A DNA stretch of 64,000 bases from contig NZ_CP098812.1 in assembly GCF_036825535.1 (NCBI RefSeq), positions 2,852,001-2,916,000 on the forward strand. Reading direction: 5' to 3'. This document shows, in pieces, positions 7,966-16,448 of this stretch. Both the position numbers and the translations under genes were made by a program. Position 1 is the stretch's first letter, and every line of letters begins with the position of its first letter. This stretch comes from Parasalinivibrio latis (GTDB taxonomy: Bacteria > Pseudomonadota > Gammaproteobacteria > Enterobacterales > Vibrionaceae). The notes under the pieces are model-generated. The model did not search any database. It was not told where the DNA came from and saw only the letters and a program-made list of their open reading frames with translations.

Positions 7966-8916
7966 GATTTTCTTCACTTTATCAAACACCCGCATCACTT
8001 TATCCGGGTAGTTAGGATCAGTAGCGTAGCCCGCTTGGTGCAAGCCATGGATAAATTCGCTGGGATCACCGGCAGATTTCAATGCATTGCCGTAGCGGGG
8101 ATTGTTGTGAAGGAAGGCAACATAATCATCAAAACTGTCTTGGTAGGAATCATAAGAGCGGAATGCTGCAGTTTCCTGCACCGGGATGCCGTCATAGACC
8201 TCAAGTGTACGGGTTGCCATTTTAGGGCCAGCCCAACGGGAATCGGCCTTGATATTGAAAAGATTGTGACTGAAACGCCCGGCGTTGTTGATCACCTTGT
8301 TGCCCCAGCCCGTTTCCAGTGCTGCTTGTGCAAGGATGATTGCAGGGTCTGCACCTAATGCACGGGCTGCTTTTTTAGCATATGGGCTCATACTGGCAAC
8401 AAAAGCCTCCGGAGATTCAAAGCTCTCACTTTGTTTTACCGGGTGGACCGTATTTTCCAACGGAGCACGCATCAGCCTGCGCAGACGTTGCACTTCTGCC
8501 AAGGCGTTCTCAGCAGCCTCTGATGCATGAGCTTCTTTAACGGGAAGCCGCAACGCACTGTCTACTGCTGCGGTACGCATTACTGCCTGTGGATGTTTTT
8601 CTTTGTCACCCGAAAGCTGCTGCACAATCAGGTCTGCCAACCCCAGGGATCCTTCCTTGCTCAGGTTAGATGCCAGTTGTTCATCTGCCATCTGCTCATA
8701 GAATTTACTGGTGCGGTTATCAACAAGATCGGATTCAAACACCTTGTTGGCATTTCGCATCGATTTAAACAGCATCTGGGTAAACAGCGCCTCAAACTGC
8801 TTTGCGGCGGCATGAAGGGCGGCTTTCTCGTCATCACCACCTTTTTGCGCCTGTTGGCGCAAGGTATCAAGTGAAGCCAGATCCTGGATAAATCCGATAT
8901 CAGCAGGTGATTTCAC
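7954..8916 (-). CDS. flgJ: Flagellar rod assembly protein / peptidoglycan hydrolase FlgJ
   Basis: Bifunctional protein of 320 residues. The N-terminal rod-cap domain (about 15-100) has AAKQFEALFTQMLFKSMRNAN, the conserved FlgJ rod-binding segment. The C-terminal domain (about 165-315) is a glucosaminidase-family muramidase with ADPAIILAQAALETGWG, which carries the catalytic glutamate, and later KMATRTLEVYDG and FRSYDSYQDSFDDYVAFL. It clears a hole in the peptidoglycan for the rod. It is last in the flgFGHIJ order, 11 nt after flgI. Confidence 0.97.
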   Translation of the reverse strand: MKSPADIGFIQDLASLDTLRQQAQKGGDDEKAALHAAAKQFEALFTQMLFKSMRNANKVFESDLVDNRTSKFYEQMADEQLASNLSKEGSLGLADLIVQQLSGDKEKHPQAVMRTAAVDSALRLPVKEAHASEAAENALAEVQRLRRLMRAPLENTVHPVKQSESFESPEAFVASMSPYAKKAARALGADPAIILAQAALETGWGNKVINNAGRFSHNLFNIKADSRWAGPKMATRTLEVYDGIPVQETAAFRSYDSYQDSFDDYVAFLHNNPRYGNALKSAGDPSEFIHGLHQAGYATDPNYPDKVMRVFDKVKKIMPQ

Positions 8917-8927
8917 AGTCAGGCTCC

Positions 8928-10022
8928 TTAAATAACGATCAATTGCCCTTCAATGGCTCCAGCCTGTTTAAGCGCCTGTAAAATAGCCATCAAATCTGAA
9001 GGGGCAGCGCCGACGCTGTTTACTGCTCGTACAAGGTCATCAAGGGTTGCCCCTGGCTGGAAGTTAAACATCCGGCCTTTCTCTTCTTTAACCTGTACAT
9101 CCGAATCCGGAACCACAACCGTATTTCCACCGGCAAGTGCATTTGGCTGACTGACTTTAAGGTTTTCTTTTATGGAAACGGTCATTCCGCCGTGGGTAAT
9201 AGCAGCCGGTTTGAGGTGGACATGCTGGCCAACCACAATAGTACCGGTGCGGGAGTTTACAATAATCTTGGCACTGCCTTCTGCCGGGTTGAACTCGAGA
9301 TTTTCTATTGTCGATAGGAATGCGACTCGCTGGCCAACATCCCGTGGAGCTCGAACACGTACAGAGGTAGAGTCAGTTGCAGAAGCCATGTCAGGGCCAA
9401 GGAACTGGTTTATAGCATCAGCCATACGCTGGGCAGTCGTGAAATCCGGCTGCTGTAGGTTAAATGTGAGGTAATCGCCGCGCGCAAACGGGTTAGGAAT
9501 CTCCTGCTCTACCGTTGCCCCGCCGCTAATCCGGCCTACTGTAGGGGTATTGCCGATCAGCTTGGAGCCATCAGCACCTTCTGCACTAAAGCCACCAACA
9601 ATCAAGCTGCCTTGTGCAACAGCGTAAATTTTCCCATCCAGGCCTTTGAGGAAAGTCTGCAGCAGTTCACCACCACGCAAGCTTTTGGCAGTGCCAATTG
9701 ATGAGACGGTCACATCAATTTTTTGCCCCTGCTTGGCAAAGGCCGGAATTTCTGCGTTTACTACAACAGCGGCAACGTTCTTGGTTTTAGGTTTGGTACC
9801 AGGTGGCAACTGAATGCCGAAATTTTTGAGCAGAGAGTTGAAGCTTTGGTCCATAAACGGAGAAGATGACTCACCGGTCCCCGGCAGTCCGACTACCAAT
9901 CCATAACCTACCAGGCTGTTACTGCGTACACCGGCAATATCTGCCACATCCTTGATGCGCGCTGCATGCCCTGGAAGGGAAAAGAATATCAGTGCTGCCG
10001 CAATCGCCTTAGCCCAATTCAT
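8928..10022 (-). CDS. flgI: Flagellar P-ring protein FlgI
   Basis: Subunit of the periplasmic P ring that surrounds the rod. 364 residues. A signal peptide (MNWAKAIAAALIFFSLPGHA, cut before ARIKDVADI) is followed by the canonical VRSNSLVGYGLVVGLPGTGE and later GTIVVGQHVHLKPAAITHGGMTVSI. The C-terminus GAAPSDLMAILQALKQAGAIEGQLIVI is that of FlgI. It lies between flgH and flgJ, with 28 nt to flgH. The P ring is the base onto which the FlgT/MotXY rings of vibrio motors are built. Confidence 0.98.
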   Translation of the reverse strand: MNWAKAIAAALIFFSLPGHAARIKDVADIAGVRSNSLVGYGLVVGLPGTGESSSPFMDQSFNSLLKNFGIQLPPGTKPKTKNVAAVVVNAEIPAFAKQGQKIDVTVSSIGTAKSLRGGELLQTFLKGLDGKIYAVAQGSLIVGGFSAEGADGSKLIGNTPTVGRISGGATVEQEIPNPFARGDYLTFNLQQPDFTTAQRMADAINQFLGPDMASATDSTSVRVRAPRDVGQRVAFLSTIENLEFNPAEGSAKIIVNSRTGTIVVGQHVHLKPAAITHGGMTVSIKENLKVSQPNALAGGNTVVVPDSDVQVKEEKGRMFNFQPGATLDDLVRAVNSVGAAPSDLMAILQALKQAGAIEGQLIVI

Positions 10023-10050
10023 GTGTCAAAACTCCGCCTTTTTAAACCTG

Positions 10051-10851
10051 TTAGAGAGTCACATTAAAAAATCGTGCCAACCAGCCTTGCTCTTGCGTAT
10101 CCTGACGGTCACCCGTACCGGAATACTGAATGCGGGCATTGGATATTCGGTTTGAGGCAATGGTATTGTCCGGCTGGATATCATCCGGGCGGATAGTGCC
10201 ACTCAGGCGGATATACTCGTCACCGGTATTCAGTGTCAGCCATTTCTCGCCCCGGACCATCAGGTTGCCATTCGGCATAATATCGACAACCTCCACAGAA
10301 ATAGAACCTGAGATACTGTTGCTTTGGTCTGCGCTCGAGGTCCCTGAGAATTTGTTGTCATTCTTAAGTGCGTAGGAAAGGTTGTATTCACCAATTTCCA
10401 TCGCCTTGCCACCCAGTTCAAGCGGATCCATGCTCAAGTCATTTTTCTTGTTGAGATCAGAGCTGGCGCTCTTTTTCGCCTGGGTTTTCTCTTCCAGCAT
10501 AACGGTCACAATGTCACCAATCAGGCGCGGCTTTGTATCGTCATAAAGGTTGTGGACTTGTTTGGAATTGAACAGAGACCCCGTTGCCGTTGCATAATGT
10601 TCCGGTTGGCGTTGCGGACGGATTGGCACCCATGCAGGATCCCCTGCCACGGCATCTTCACGCCGGCGAAGGGAATCAAGAATGCCACCACTTTGGGTGG
10701 TATTACCTTCAACTGCATCTGTGGTGGTGGTAGCCTGTTCAACATCGGAACCGACCTCTGGGGCAGCACAGCCATACATGACAACTGCGGCAAAGCATAC
10801 CAGCACCTGTTTAGCCAAATAAGTTGGCTTGTTTGCTAACAGATTAATCAT
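10051..10851 (-). CDS. flgH: Flagellar L-ring lipoprotein FlgH
   Basis: Outer-membrane ring protein of the basal body. 266 residues. The N-terminus has a hydrophobic segment ending in a lipobox (VVMYGC, Cys near 28), so the mature protein is lipid-anchored. Family motifs are present: SLFNSKQVHNLYDDTKPRLIGDIVTVMLEEKTQAKKSASS, then PNGNLMVRGEKWLTLNTGDEYIRLSGTIRPDDI. The end RNARIQYSGTG...WLARFFNVTL type is typical of FlgH. AAGGA lies about 10 nt before the ATG at 10851. It sits between flgG and flgI as in other gammaproteobacteria. Confidence 0.98.
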   Translation of the reverse strand: MINLLANKPTYLAKQVLVCFAAVVMYGCAAPEVGSDVEQATTTTDAVEGNTTQSGGILDSLRRREDAVAGDPAWVPIRPQRQPEHYATATGSLFNSKQVHNLYDDTKPRLIGDIVTVMLEEKTQAKKSASSDLNKKNDLSMDPLELGGKAMEIGEYNLSYALKNDNKFSGTSSADQSNSISGSISVEVVDIMPNGNLMVRGEKWLTLNTGDEYIRLSGTIRPDDIQPDNTIASNRISNARIQYSGTGDRQDTQEQGWLARFFNVTL

Positions 10852-10863
10852 GTTATCGATTCC

Positions 10864-11652
10864 TTACAGTTGCTGGTTCACGTAGCTCAGCATCTGGTCA
10901 ACAGCAGAAATTACTTTAGAGTTCATTTCATAAACGCGCTGCGCTTCGATCATATTGACCAATTCTTCAGTTACGTTGACGTTCGACGTTTCCAACATGG
11001 ACTGACGAATTGCACCCATCCCATCAACACCAGGGACGCCTTCCTGAGGGTCACCGCTGGCACCGGTTGGTAAAAACAGGTTCTGGCCGATAGGCTCAAG
11101 GCCCCCCGGGTTGATGAAATCAGACAGGGTAATCTGGCCTAAGATAGCATCCTGCTGCTGGCCCCGAATACGTGCTGACACCTGCCCGTCCGTACCAATA
11201 GTAATTTTCACAGCATCATCCGGAACAACGATCTGTGGCTCCAGTGGATAACCTGAACCGGAGGTAACGATGGTGCCTTCATCGTTGAGAGTAAACTGGC
11301 CGTTGCGGGTATAGCCGATATTGCCGTCCGGCATCAGGATCTGGAAGAAACCATGTCCCTCAACCATCGCATCCAGTGAGTTATTGGTTGTCTGCACATT
11401 ACCTTGGGTATGCACCTTCTGGGTTGCCACAACTTTAGAACCGGCACCCAACATCAAACCGCTTGGAAGCTCGGTATTCTGGGATGACTGACCGCCAGGC
11501 TGGTTAATGTTCTGGTAAAACAGGTCTTCAAATACAGCGCGGGCTTTCTTGTAGCCCACTGTCGAGGCGTTAGCCAAGTTGTTAGAAATGGTCGCAATGT
11601 TAGTCTGCTGTGCATCTAGACCGGTTTTACTTACCCAAAGTGCTGGTTGCAT
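10864..11652 (-). CDS. flgG: Flagellar distal rod protein FlgG
   Basis: 262 residues, the standard FlgG length. Starts MQPALWVSKTGLDAQQTNIATISNNLANASTVGYKKARAVFEDLFYQ, the axial-protein N-terminal helix with the NNLAN motif and the FlgG-specific FEDLFYQ. The end, SNVNVTEELVNMIEAQRVYEMNSKVISAVDQMLSYVNQQL, is the matching C-terminal D0 helix. It lies 23 nt from flgF and 12 nt from flgH in one transcription unit. Confidence 0.98.
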   Translation of the reverse strand: MQPALWVSKTGLDAQQTNIATISNNLANASTVGYKKARAVFEDLFYQNINQPGGQSSQNTELPSGLMLGAGSKVVATQKVHTQGNVQTTNNSLDAMVEGHGFFQILMPDGNIGYTRNGQFTLNDEGTIVTSGSGYPLEPQIVVPDDAVKITIGTDGQVSARIRGQQQDAILGQITLSDFINPGGLEPIGQNLFLPTGASGDPQEGVPGVDGMGAIRQSMLETSNVNVTEELVNMIEAQRVYEMNSKVISAVDQMLSYVNQQL

Positions 11653-11675
11653 ACCTTAACTCTCCAAAAATTCCG

Positions 11676-12425
11676 TTAGCCCAGACGCATCAGTGATGTA
11701 GATGCCTGATCCAGCTCTTCTGCGGTTTTCATTAATTTGACCTGCATTTCAAAGTGACGCTGCAGATCAATCAGGCTGGTCATCTCTTCAATAGGGTTCA
11801 CATTGCTGCCTTCAAGAGCACCACTCAACAGTGTCACACTCGCATCTGCATCAAACACAGTACCCGGCTGAATCGGCTTGAAGACACCATTGTTATCTTT
11901 AAACAATTGTCGGTTGTCAGGGCGGACAAGTTTAATCCGTCCAATTTCCTCGATCGCTTCAGCCGGTGCTCCCTGTGGAAGCACTGAGACGGTACCGTCT
12001 TTACCTATTTCAATTTTGCTGATAGGCAATGGCACAATGATCGGTGCGTCATTGTCACCCAAAATCGATTGCCCATAGTCATTTTGCAGGATACCCGTCT
12101 GATCAATTTTAAGGTGCCCGGCGCGGGTATACCCTTCTTGCCCGGTACCATCCAGGACTGCAATCCAGCCATCCCCTTCGATCGCGACATCCAGATCACG
12201 GCCGGTTGTAATTGTAGAACCTTGACGAAAACTGTATCCCGGACGCTCAGTCATGCTGAAAACACGGGTCGGCAAACCTTCACCATACGCCTGCATTGAA
12301 CGGGCTTGCTCCATATCCGCACGGAAGCCGGTAGTATTAGCATTGGCGAGGTTGTTGGCTCTGACCTGCAAAGCATACATATCTTGCTTTGCTCCACTCA
12401 TCGCCAGGTATAAGGCACGATCCAT
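11676..12425 (-). CDS. flgF: Flagellar proximal rod protein FlgF
   Basis: 249 residues. MDRALYLAMSGAKQDMYALQVRANNLANANTTGFRADMEQARS is a FlgF N-terminus with the NNLANANTTGF motif. The C-terminus SNVNPIEEMTSLIDLQRHFEMQVKLMKTAEELDQASTSLMRLG matches the rod-protein D0 helix. It is the first gene of the flgFGHIJ unit, directly downstream of a sigma-54 box and separated from flgE by a strong hairpin. Confidence 0.97.
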   Translation of the reverse strand: MDRALYLAMSGAKQDMYALQVRANNLANANTTGFRADMEQARSMQAYGEGLPTRVFSMTERPGYSFRQGSTITTGRDLDVAIEGDGWIAVLDGTGQEGYTRAGHLKIDQTGILQNDYGQSILGDNDAPIIVPLPISKIEIGKDGTVSVLPQGAPAEAIEEIGRIKLVRPDNRQLFKDNNGVFKPIQPGTVFDADASVTLLSGALEGSNVNPIEEMTSLIDLQRHFEMQVKLMKTAEELDQASTSLMRLG

Positions 12426-12462
12426 ATTCTTGCTCTCTCAAGATTCTCCAATCTTAATTAAG

Positions 12463-12478
12463 CAATAATTATACCAAG
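12463..12478 (-). promoter_or_regulatory. Sigma-54 promoter of flgFGHIJ
   Basis: The minus strand reads TGGTATAATTATTGCT: GG, 10 nt, GC, with TTGCT at -12. It lies about 40 nt upstream of the flgF start at 12425. Confidence 0.7.
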
Positions 12479-12538
12479 TATATATGATATTGATTTGACA
12501 GGGCTGCATGATGAAAGCCTCTGTATTTCAGGAAGGAA

Positions 12539-12565
12539 ATTGCCGCTTGGCAAGCAAGCGGCAAT
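12539..12565. terminator. Strong hairpin after flgE
   Basis: A perfect 11-bp stem, ATTGCCGCTTG/CAAGCGGCAAT, with a 5-nt loop, 23 nt beyond the flgE stop. On the minus strand it is followed by TTCCTTCC rather than a clean T-run, so it may be a weak terminator or a processing/stability stem between flgBCDE and flgF. Confidence 0.6.
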
Positions 12566-12587
12566 CTAAACTGGCAAAAATTATCAG

Positions 12588-13889
12588 TTAGCGGATCTGC
12601 AGGATGGTTTGCTGCATCTGGTTACCCACTTCAAGCGCACGGGAGTTCGCCTGGAAGTTACGCTGAGCTGTAATAAGGTCAACCAGTTCCTGTGTCATAT
12701 CGATGTTCGACTGCTCCAGGGTACCACTCTTTATCTGGCCAAATGATCCCTGCATCGCTTCGCCAAATACGGGGTCACCAGATACCTGGCTAACACGCCA
12801 CTGTGTGTTACCCACCTGCTGAAGGCCTTGCTGGTCGGCCACACGAACCATGGCTACGCGACCCAGAGATACGTTTTCACCATTACTGTAAGTCGCAACG
12901 ATGGTGCCCTTAGGGTCAATATCTACTTTTGCAAGGTAACCGGTAGTGGCACCGTCATCGGTAAATTTACGCAGTTCAAACGGCGCAGCGTATTGTGTCG
13001 GGTTATCAAAGTTGAACGTCAGAGTCTGGCTGACATCAGCACCATTCATTTCGATGCCTGCAGAAGCGAAGTCCTGAGTAACGATTGGGTTGCCACCGTT
13101 GATGTTATTTACAGAGCCGTCGGCATTAAAATCCATCGTGCTGCCGACCATCCCTGTAGCTGTGGATGCACCACCGCCATTTACATTCAGTGGTTTTTCA
13201 CCATTTCCGTCAGATACAGTGTAAAACGAAGCCCAGCGGTTGGGAGCCGAATTATCCTTAACGTAGTAGGTGGTCATTTTGTATGCCTGACCAAGACTGT
13301 CGTAAATGGTAGTTGACGTTGCCTTGTTATAAGTATCAGGATCTTGCGGATTAAACTGGGTTACGTCCTTGCCACCAGCTCCCGCTGGAAGGTTCAGCCC
13401 AATTTCTACATTGGCTGATGCCCGGGGCTGTCCAAACTGATCCGGGACTTCCAGTGCCTTTGGCTCATAAGAGCCCACATCCCCGGTTTGCTGGTCAACG
13501 CCGTAACCAAGCAGGTATTGGCCATCTGCGTTGATGATAAAGTTATCTTTATCCAGATGGAACGCACCGTTTCGAGTAAGGTTATTGTCGGCAGTCTGGA
13601 GGCGATCATTGGCTATTGCAAAGTAACCATTACCGCTGATACGCAAGTCCATCGGGTTGTTGGTATAAATACTCGAACCTTCGTGAAACTGCTGGGCAAC
13701 GACTGACGTCTGAACACCAGCACCGTTAGTGGTTTTGGCGTTTGAGAAGATAGACGTTGAGTATACATCACCAAATTCCGCACGGGACTCTTTAAAGCCA
13801 TAAGTGTTAGCGTTGGCAATGTTGTTACTCGTAGTGTTCATGTCCTTTTGGGCTGCACCCAGACCACTTAATGCAATATTAAATGACAT
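12588..13889 (-). CDS. flgE: Flagellar hook protein FlgE
   Basis: Structural subunit of the hook, 433 residues. MSFNIALSGLGAAQKDMNTTSNNIANANTYGFKESRAEFGDVYSTSIF is the FlgE N-terminus (NNIANANTxGFKxSRAEF). The end, SGTLEQSNIDMTQELVDLITAQRNFQANSRALEVGNQMQQTILQIR, is the C-terminal D0 helix. The middle (about 150-350) forms the surface domains. It is preceded by its cap protein gene flgD, 16 nt upstream, and followed by the hairpin at 12539-12565. Confidence 0.98.
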   Translation of the reverse strand: MSFNIALSGLGAAQKDMNTTSNNIANANTYGFKESRAEFGDVYSTSIFSNAKTTNGAGVQTSVVAQQFHEGSSIYTNNPMDLRISGNGYFAIANDRLQTADNNLTRNGAFHLDKDNFIINADGQYLLGYGVDQQTGDVGSYEPKALEVPDQFGQPRASANVEIGLNLPAGAGGKDVTQFNPQDPDTYNKATSTTIYDSLGQAYKMTTYYVKDNSAPNRWASFYTVSDGNGEKPLNVNGGGASTATGMVGSTMDFNADGSVNNINGGNPIVTQDFASAGIEMNGADVSQTLTFNFDNPTQYAAPFELRKFTDDGATTGYLAKVDIDPKGTIVATYSNGENVSLGRVAMVRVADQQGLQQVGNTQWRVSQVSGDPVFGEAMQGSFGQIKSGTLEQSNIDMTQELVDLITAQRNFQANSRALEVGNQMQQTILQIR

Positions 13890-13905
13890 TGTGACTTCTC
13901 CTCAC

Positions 13906-14643
13906 TTAACTTTTGCTGACATCGCCTACATCGGCGTTACCGACCTCGAGTACCTCAGCAAGCTTAACAGGCGAGGCGAAACCAGCGAGGTTGAGCATGA
14001 CGTTTCCGTCACCTTTGCCCAAAAGCACACTGTTTACATGTGCATAGGTTGAAAGGTCAAATTCCTTGGCCTTTCCGTCGACCATACCGCCGACATTCAA
14101 ATTATATTTACCCGGAGGCAATGGGTTGCCAGCATCGTCTGTGCCATCCCATTCAACACGATGGTCACCTGCGGGCTTCGCTCCCAAACCAAAAGTCTTA
14201 AGCAATTGTCCATGCTCATTTTCAACACGGACTATTAGATCGCTGACGGCTTGAGGCAGCTTGACCATGGCAGCCAGACCACCAGCACCTTTCATCGCAG
14301 AATTTCCGGCCACCAGGACGTCACGCCCAACAAGAGATGAAGCCTGTAGTGCCTGGCTGGATGTCATCGCTGAGTTCAACGAGCCAAATTGCTCATTCAT
14401 CTTGCCAATGCCATCAACCGTTGCAAAAGATGCCATTTGGGCAATCATCTGGTCGTTACTAACAGGCTTAAACGGATCTTGCTGTGACAGCTGCTTGGTC
14501 AGGAGCGAAAGGAAATCCTCCTGATTGAGATCTTTTTGACCCGTTACGTTATCAGCTTCCTTCTGCAGCTTTTCTTGCTGCATTTTTTTGAGCTGATCGA
14601 TGTAGGACAAGCTGCCTGCGCCAGTGCCTTCAATCCCGGCCAT
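13906..14643 (-). CDS. flgD: Flagellar hook-cap assembly protein FlgD
   Basis: 245 residues. Scaffold that caps the growing hook and is discarded later. GQKDLNQEDFLSLLTKQLSQQDPFKPVSNDQMIAQMASFATVDGIGKMNEQF is the conserved FlgD core. The later part (about 100-240) is the FlgD Ig-like/tudor region with VEWDGTDDAGNPLPPGKYNLNV. A Shine-Dalgarno (AGGAGG on the minus strand) precedes the ATG. It lies 17 nt from flgC and 16 nt from flgE. Confidence 0.97.
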   Translation of the reverse strand: MAGIEGTGAGSLSYIDQLKKMQQEKLQKEADNVTGQKDLNQEDFLSLLTKQLSQQDPFKPVSNDQMIAQMASFATVDGIGKMNEQFGSLNSAMTSSQALQASSLVGRDVLVAGNSAMKGAGGLAAMVKLPQAVSDLIVRVENEHGQLLKTFGLGAKPAGDHRVEWDGTDDAGNPLPPGKYNLNVGGMVDGKAKEFDLSTYAHVNSVLLGKGDGNVMLNLAGFASPVKLAEVLEVGNADVGDVSKS

Positions 14644-14660
14644 GCTTTAATCCTCCTGCC

Positions 14661-15074
14661 TTATTGGCCCATCTGAAGCGTGCGCAGCAACATCTGCTTG
14701 CTCGAATCAGCGACCTGGACATTTGTTTGGTATGCACGTGATGCAGAAATCATATTTGCCATTTCCTCCATCACATTGACGTTTGGTTTATAAATATAGC
14801 CTTGGTCATTCGCCATTGGATGATCCGGGTTATATTCGGCCAGCAAAGGTTTGGCACTTTCAACTACACCCAACACCTTTACCGGGATTGCATTCGGGTC
14901 ACTGGTGAACCGATTAAGTTCTGCGGCAAATATTGGCTCGCGGGCCCGGTAAGTTTCTGCCGCACTGCTGCTGACGGAGTTTGCGTTAGCCAGGTTACTG
15001 GATGTTGTGTTCAGCCGAACAGACTCAGCACTCATCGCTGATCCTGTTACATTAAATACGTTAAACAGGCTCAT
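14661..15074 (-). CDS. flgC: Flagellar proximal rod protein FlgC
   Basis: 137 residues, the usual size. MSLFNVFNVTGSAMSAESVRLNTTSSNLANANSVS carries the rod N-terminal helix, and NVMEEMANMISASRAYQTNVQVADSSKQMLLRTLQMGQ is the C-terminal helix (FlgC signature with NVMEEM...ASRAYQTNV). It sits 3 nt after flgB and is probably translationally coupled to it. Confidence 0.98.
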   Translation of the reverse strand: MSLFNVFNVTGSAMSAESVRLNTTSSNLANANSVSSSAAETYRAREPIFAAELNRFTSDPNAIPVKVLGVVESAKPLLAEYNPDHPMANDQGYIYKPNVNVMEEMANMISASRAYQTNVQVADSSKQMLLRTLQMGQ

Positions 15075-15077
15075 CCA

Positions 15078-15473
15078 TTACTCTCCTTTCAGCGCCTTGG
15101 TCATGTTCTTGAACTTACTGCCAAGAAAATCCAGTGATGCCTGATACTCCAGGGCGTTCTGCATGAACAGGTTTTGTTCTACTTGCATGTCAACGGTGTT
15201 GCCATCACCTGTATCCGGCTGGTCCGGCACTCGGTACATTTTTTCACCGCTAACCGTTGTGGAGGCAGCAATATGCCGACTGTTAGTCCTGCTGAGGCCA
15301 ATGTTTGCCCCAGAGGTTGCCGCTGAAAGCGCACGTTTAAAGTCGAGATCTTGCGCCTTGTACCCAGGGGTATTTGCATTGGCAATATTGCTGGAAAGCA
15401 CTTCAGCACGCTTTTCACGTACGCCGACTGTGTATTGGTGTACACCCAGTGCTTTATCAAATGAAATTGCCAT
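15078..15473 (-). CDS. flgB: Flagellar proximal rod protein FlgB
   Basis: 131 residues from the ATG at 15473, which has a near-perfect Shine-Dalgarno (AAGGAGG). A longer frame reaches 15560 but has no ribosome site and would extend beyond the sigma-54 promoter, so I chose the inner start. MAISFDKALGVHQYTVGVREKRAEVLSSNIANANTPGYKAQDLDF is the FlgB N-terminus with the NIANANTPGYKAxDxDF motif. VEQNLFMQNALEYQASLDFLGSKFKNMTKALKGE is the C-terminal helix. First gene of flgBCDE. Confidence 0.97.
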   Translation of the reverse strand: MAISFDKALGVHQYTVGVREKRAEVLSSNIANANTPGYKAQDLDFKRALSAATSGANIGLSRTNSRHIAASTTVSGEKMYRVPDQPDTGDGNTVDMQVEQNLFMQNALEYQASLDFLGSKFKNMTKALKGE

Positions 15474-15505
15474 TGGCCGCCTCCTTATATCACTTGAGAT
15501 ATTCA

Positions 15506-15521
15506 AGCAATTTCGATGCCA
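15506..15521 (-). promoter_or_regulatory. Sigma-54 promoter of flgBCDE
   Basis: The minus strand reads TGGCATCGAAATTGCT: GG, 10 nt, GC, with TGGCA at -24 and TTGCT at -12. It lies about 35 nt upstream of the chosen flgB start, which argues against the longer flgB frame. Confidence 0.8.
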
Positions 15522-15547
15522 ATGTTGAATCATGTTTTTTAGGCAAC

Positions 15548-15577
15548 AAAAAAGCGGCAACTTTTGTGCCGCTTTTT
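15548..15577. terminator. Terminator of cheR
   Basis: AAGCGGCA...TGCCGCTT stem with A- and T-runs on both sides. It lies 25 nt past the cheR stop at 15602 on the minus strand and separates cheV-cheR from flgB. Confidence 0.85.
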
Positions 15578-15601
15578 CATTTGCCTGTATGGTCGGTAGG
15601 T

Positions 15602-16429
15602 TTACTTAAGCTTGTAAATAATGCCCGGATTACAACGGACCATCTCAAACTTGTCTGTCAGACCAGTCAGTGACTCTGAAGCCCCCAGCATTAGGTATCC
15701 ACCGGGATTAAGGCTGGCTGCCATCTGGTTTAGCACCTTGGATTTAATGTCTGCCGAAAAGTAAATCAAAACATTTCTACAAAAGATGATATCGAACTTC
15801 CCAAGCAGAGAGTAACTTTCCAGCAAGTTCTGGTGTCGGAAATTGACCAGACGCTTTACGTTATCCATCACCTCCATCCTGCCATCACCCAAGTCTTTGA
15901 AAAATGTTCGCTTTCGCTCAGGGGACAGGCCTCGACCCAATGCCAGGCTGTCGTAAATTCCCGTGCGACAGTTGGCAAGCATTGTGGAGGAAATATCCGT
16001 CGCGGTAACTTGTACACTGCTGACAGAGCCAGGCTTTTTCGCCTGCGTTTCCAAAACCGTCATTGCTATTGAATAAGGTTCTTGGCCGGATGAACTGGCT
16101 GCAGACCATATTTTTATTGGACGACGTCCTTCTCCCAGTTCAGGTAAAAGCCTGTTTGCCAGAACTTCAAAAGGATATCCGTCACGAAACCAAAGGGTTT
16201 CATTGGTAGTCATAGCATCAACAGCAGCGACGCGTAAATCCCTGTTGCGTCCAGAGATAACCTGCGTGAGAAGTTCACCCAGAGAAGGGAGACCATGTCT
16301 CGATACAAGCGGACTCAAGCGGCTTCTAACCAGATACTGTTTACTGTCACCAAGAACAATACCGCATTGTGATTCGAGAAACCGGCAAAAATCCCGATAT
16401 TGCTGATCGCTTATAGTTATATTTGTCAT
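15602..16429 (-). CDS. cheR: Chemotaxis protein methyltransferase CheR
   Basis: 275 residues. Uses S-adenosylmethionine to methylate glutamates of chemoreceptors, setting adaptation. The N-terminal helical domain (about 1-75) is followed by the SAM-dependent domain with TTNETLWFRDGYPFEVLANRLLPEL, then IWSAASSSGQEPYSIAMTV (the SAM-binding glycine-rich loop) and FDIIFCRNVLIYFSADIKSKVLNQMAASLNPGGYLMLGASESL. It follows cheV by 19 nt in the same direction, the arrangement of polar flagellar loci in vibrios. Confidence 0.97.
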   Translation of the reverse strand: MTNITISDQQYRDFCRFLESQCGIVLGDSKQYLVRSRLSPLVSRHGLPSLGELLTQVISGRNRDLRVAAVDAMTTNETLWFRDGYPFEVLANRLLPELGEGRRPIKIWSAASSSGQEPYSIAMTVLETQAKKPGSVSSVQVTATDISSTMLANCRTGIYDSLALGRGLSPERKRTFFKDLGDGRMEVMDNVKRLVNFRHQNLLESYSLLGKFDIIFCRNVLIYFSADIKSKVLNQMAASLNPGGYLMLGASESLTGLTDKFEMVRCNPGIIYKLK

Positions 16430-16448
16430 TTGGAACTCATTGTTAATA

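Noticed and set aside
15474..15560. N-terminal extension of flgB
   Set aside because: It would start upstream of the sigma-54 box at 15506-15521 and lacks a ribosome site; the inner ATG has AAGGAGG.
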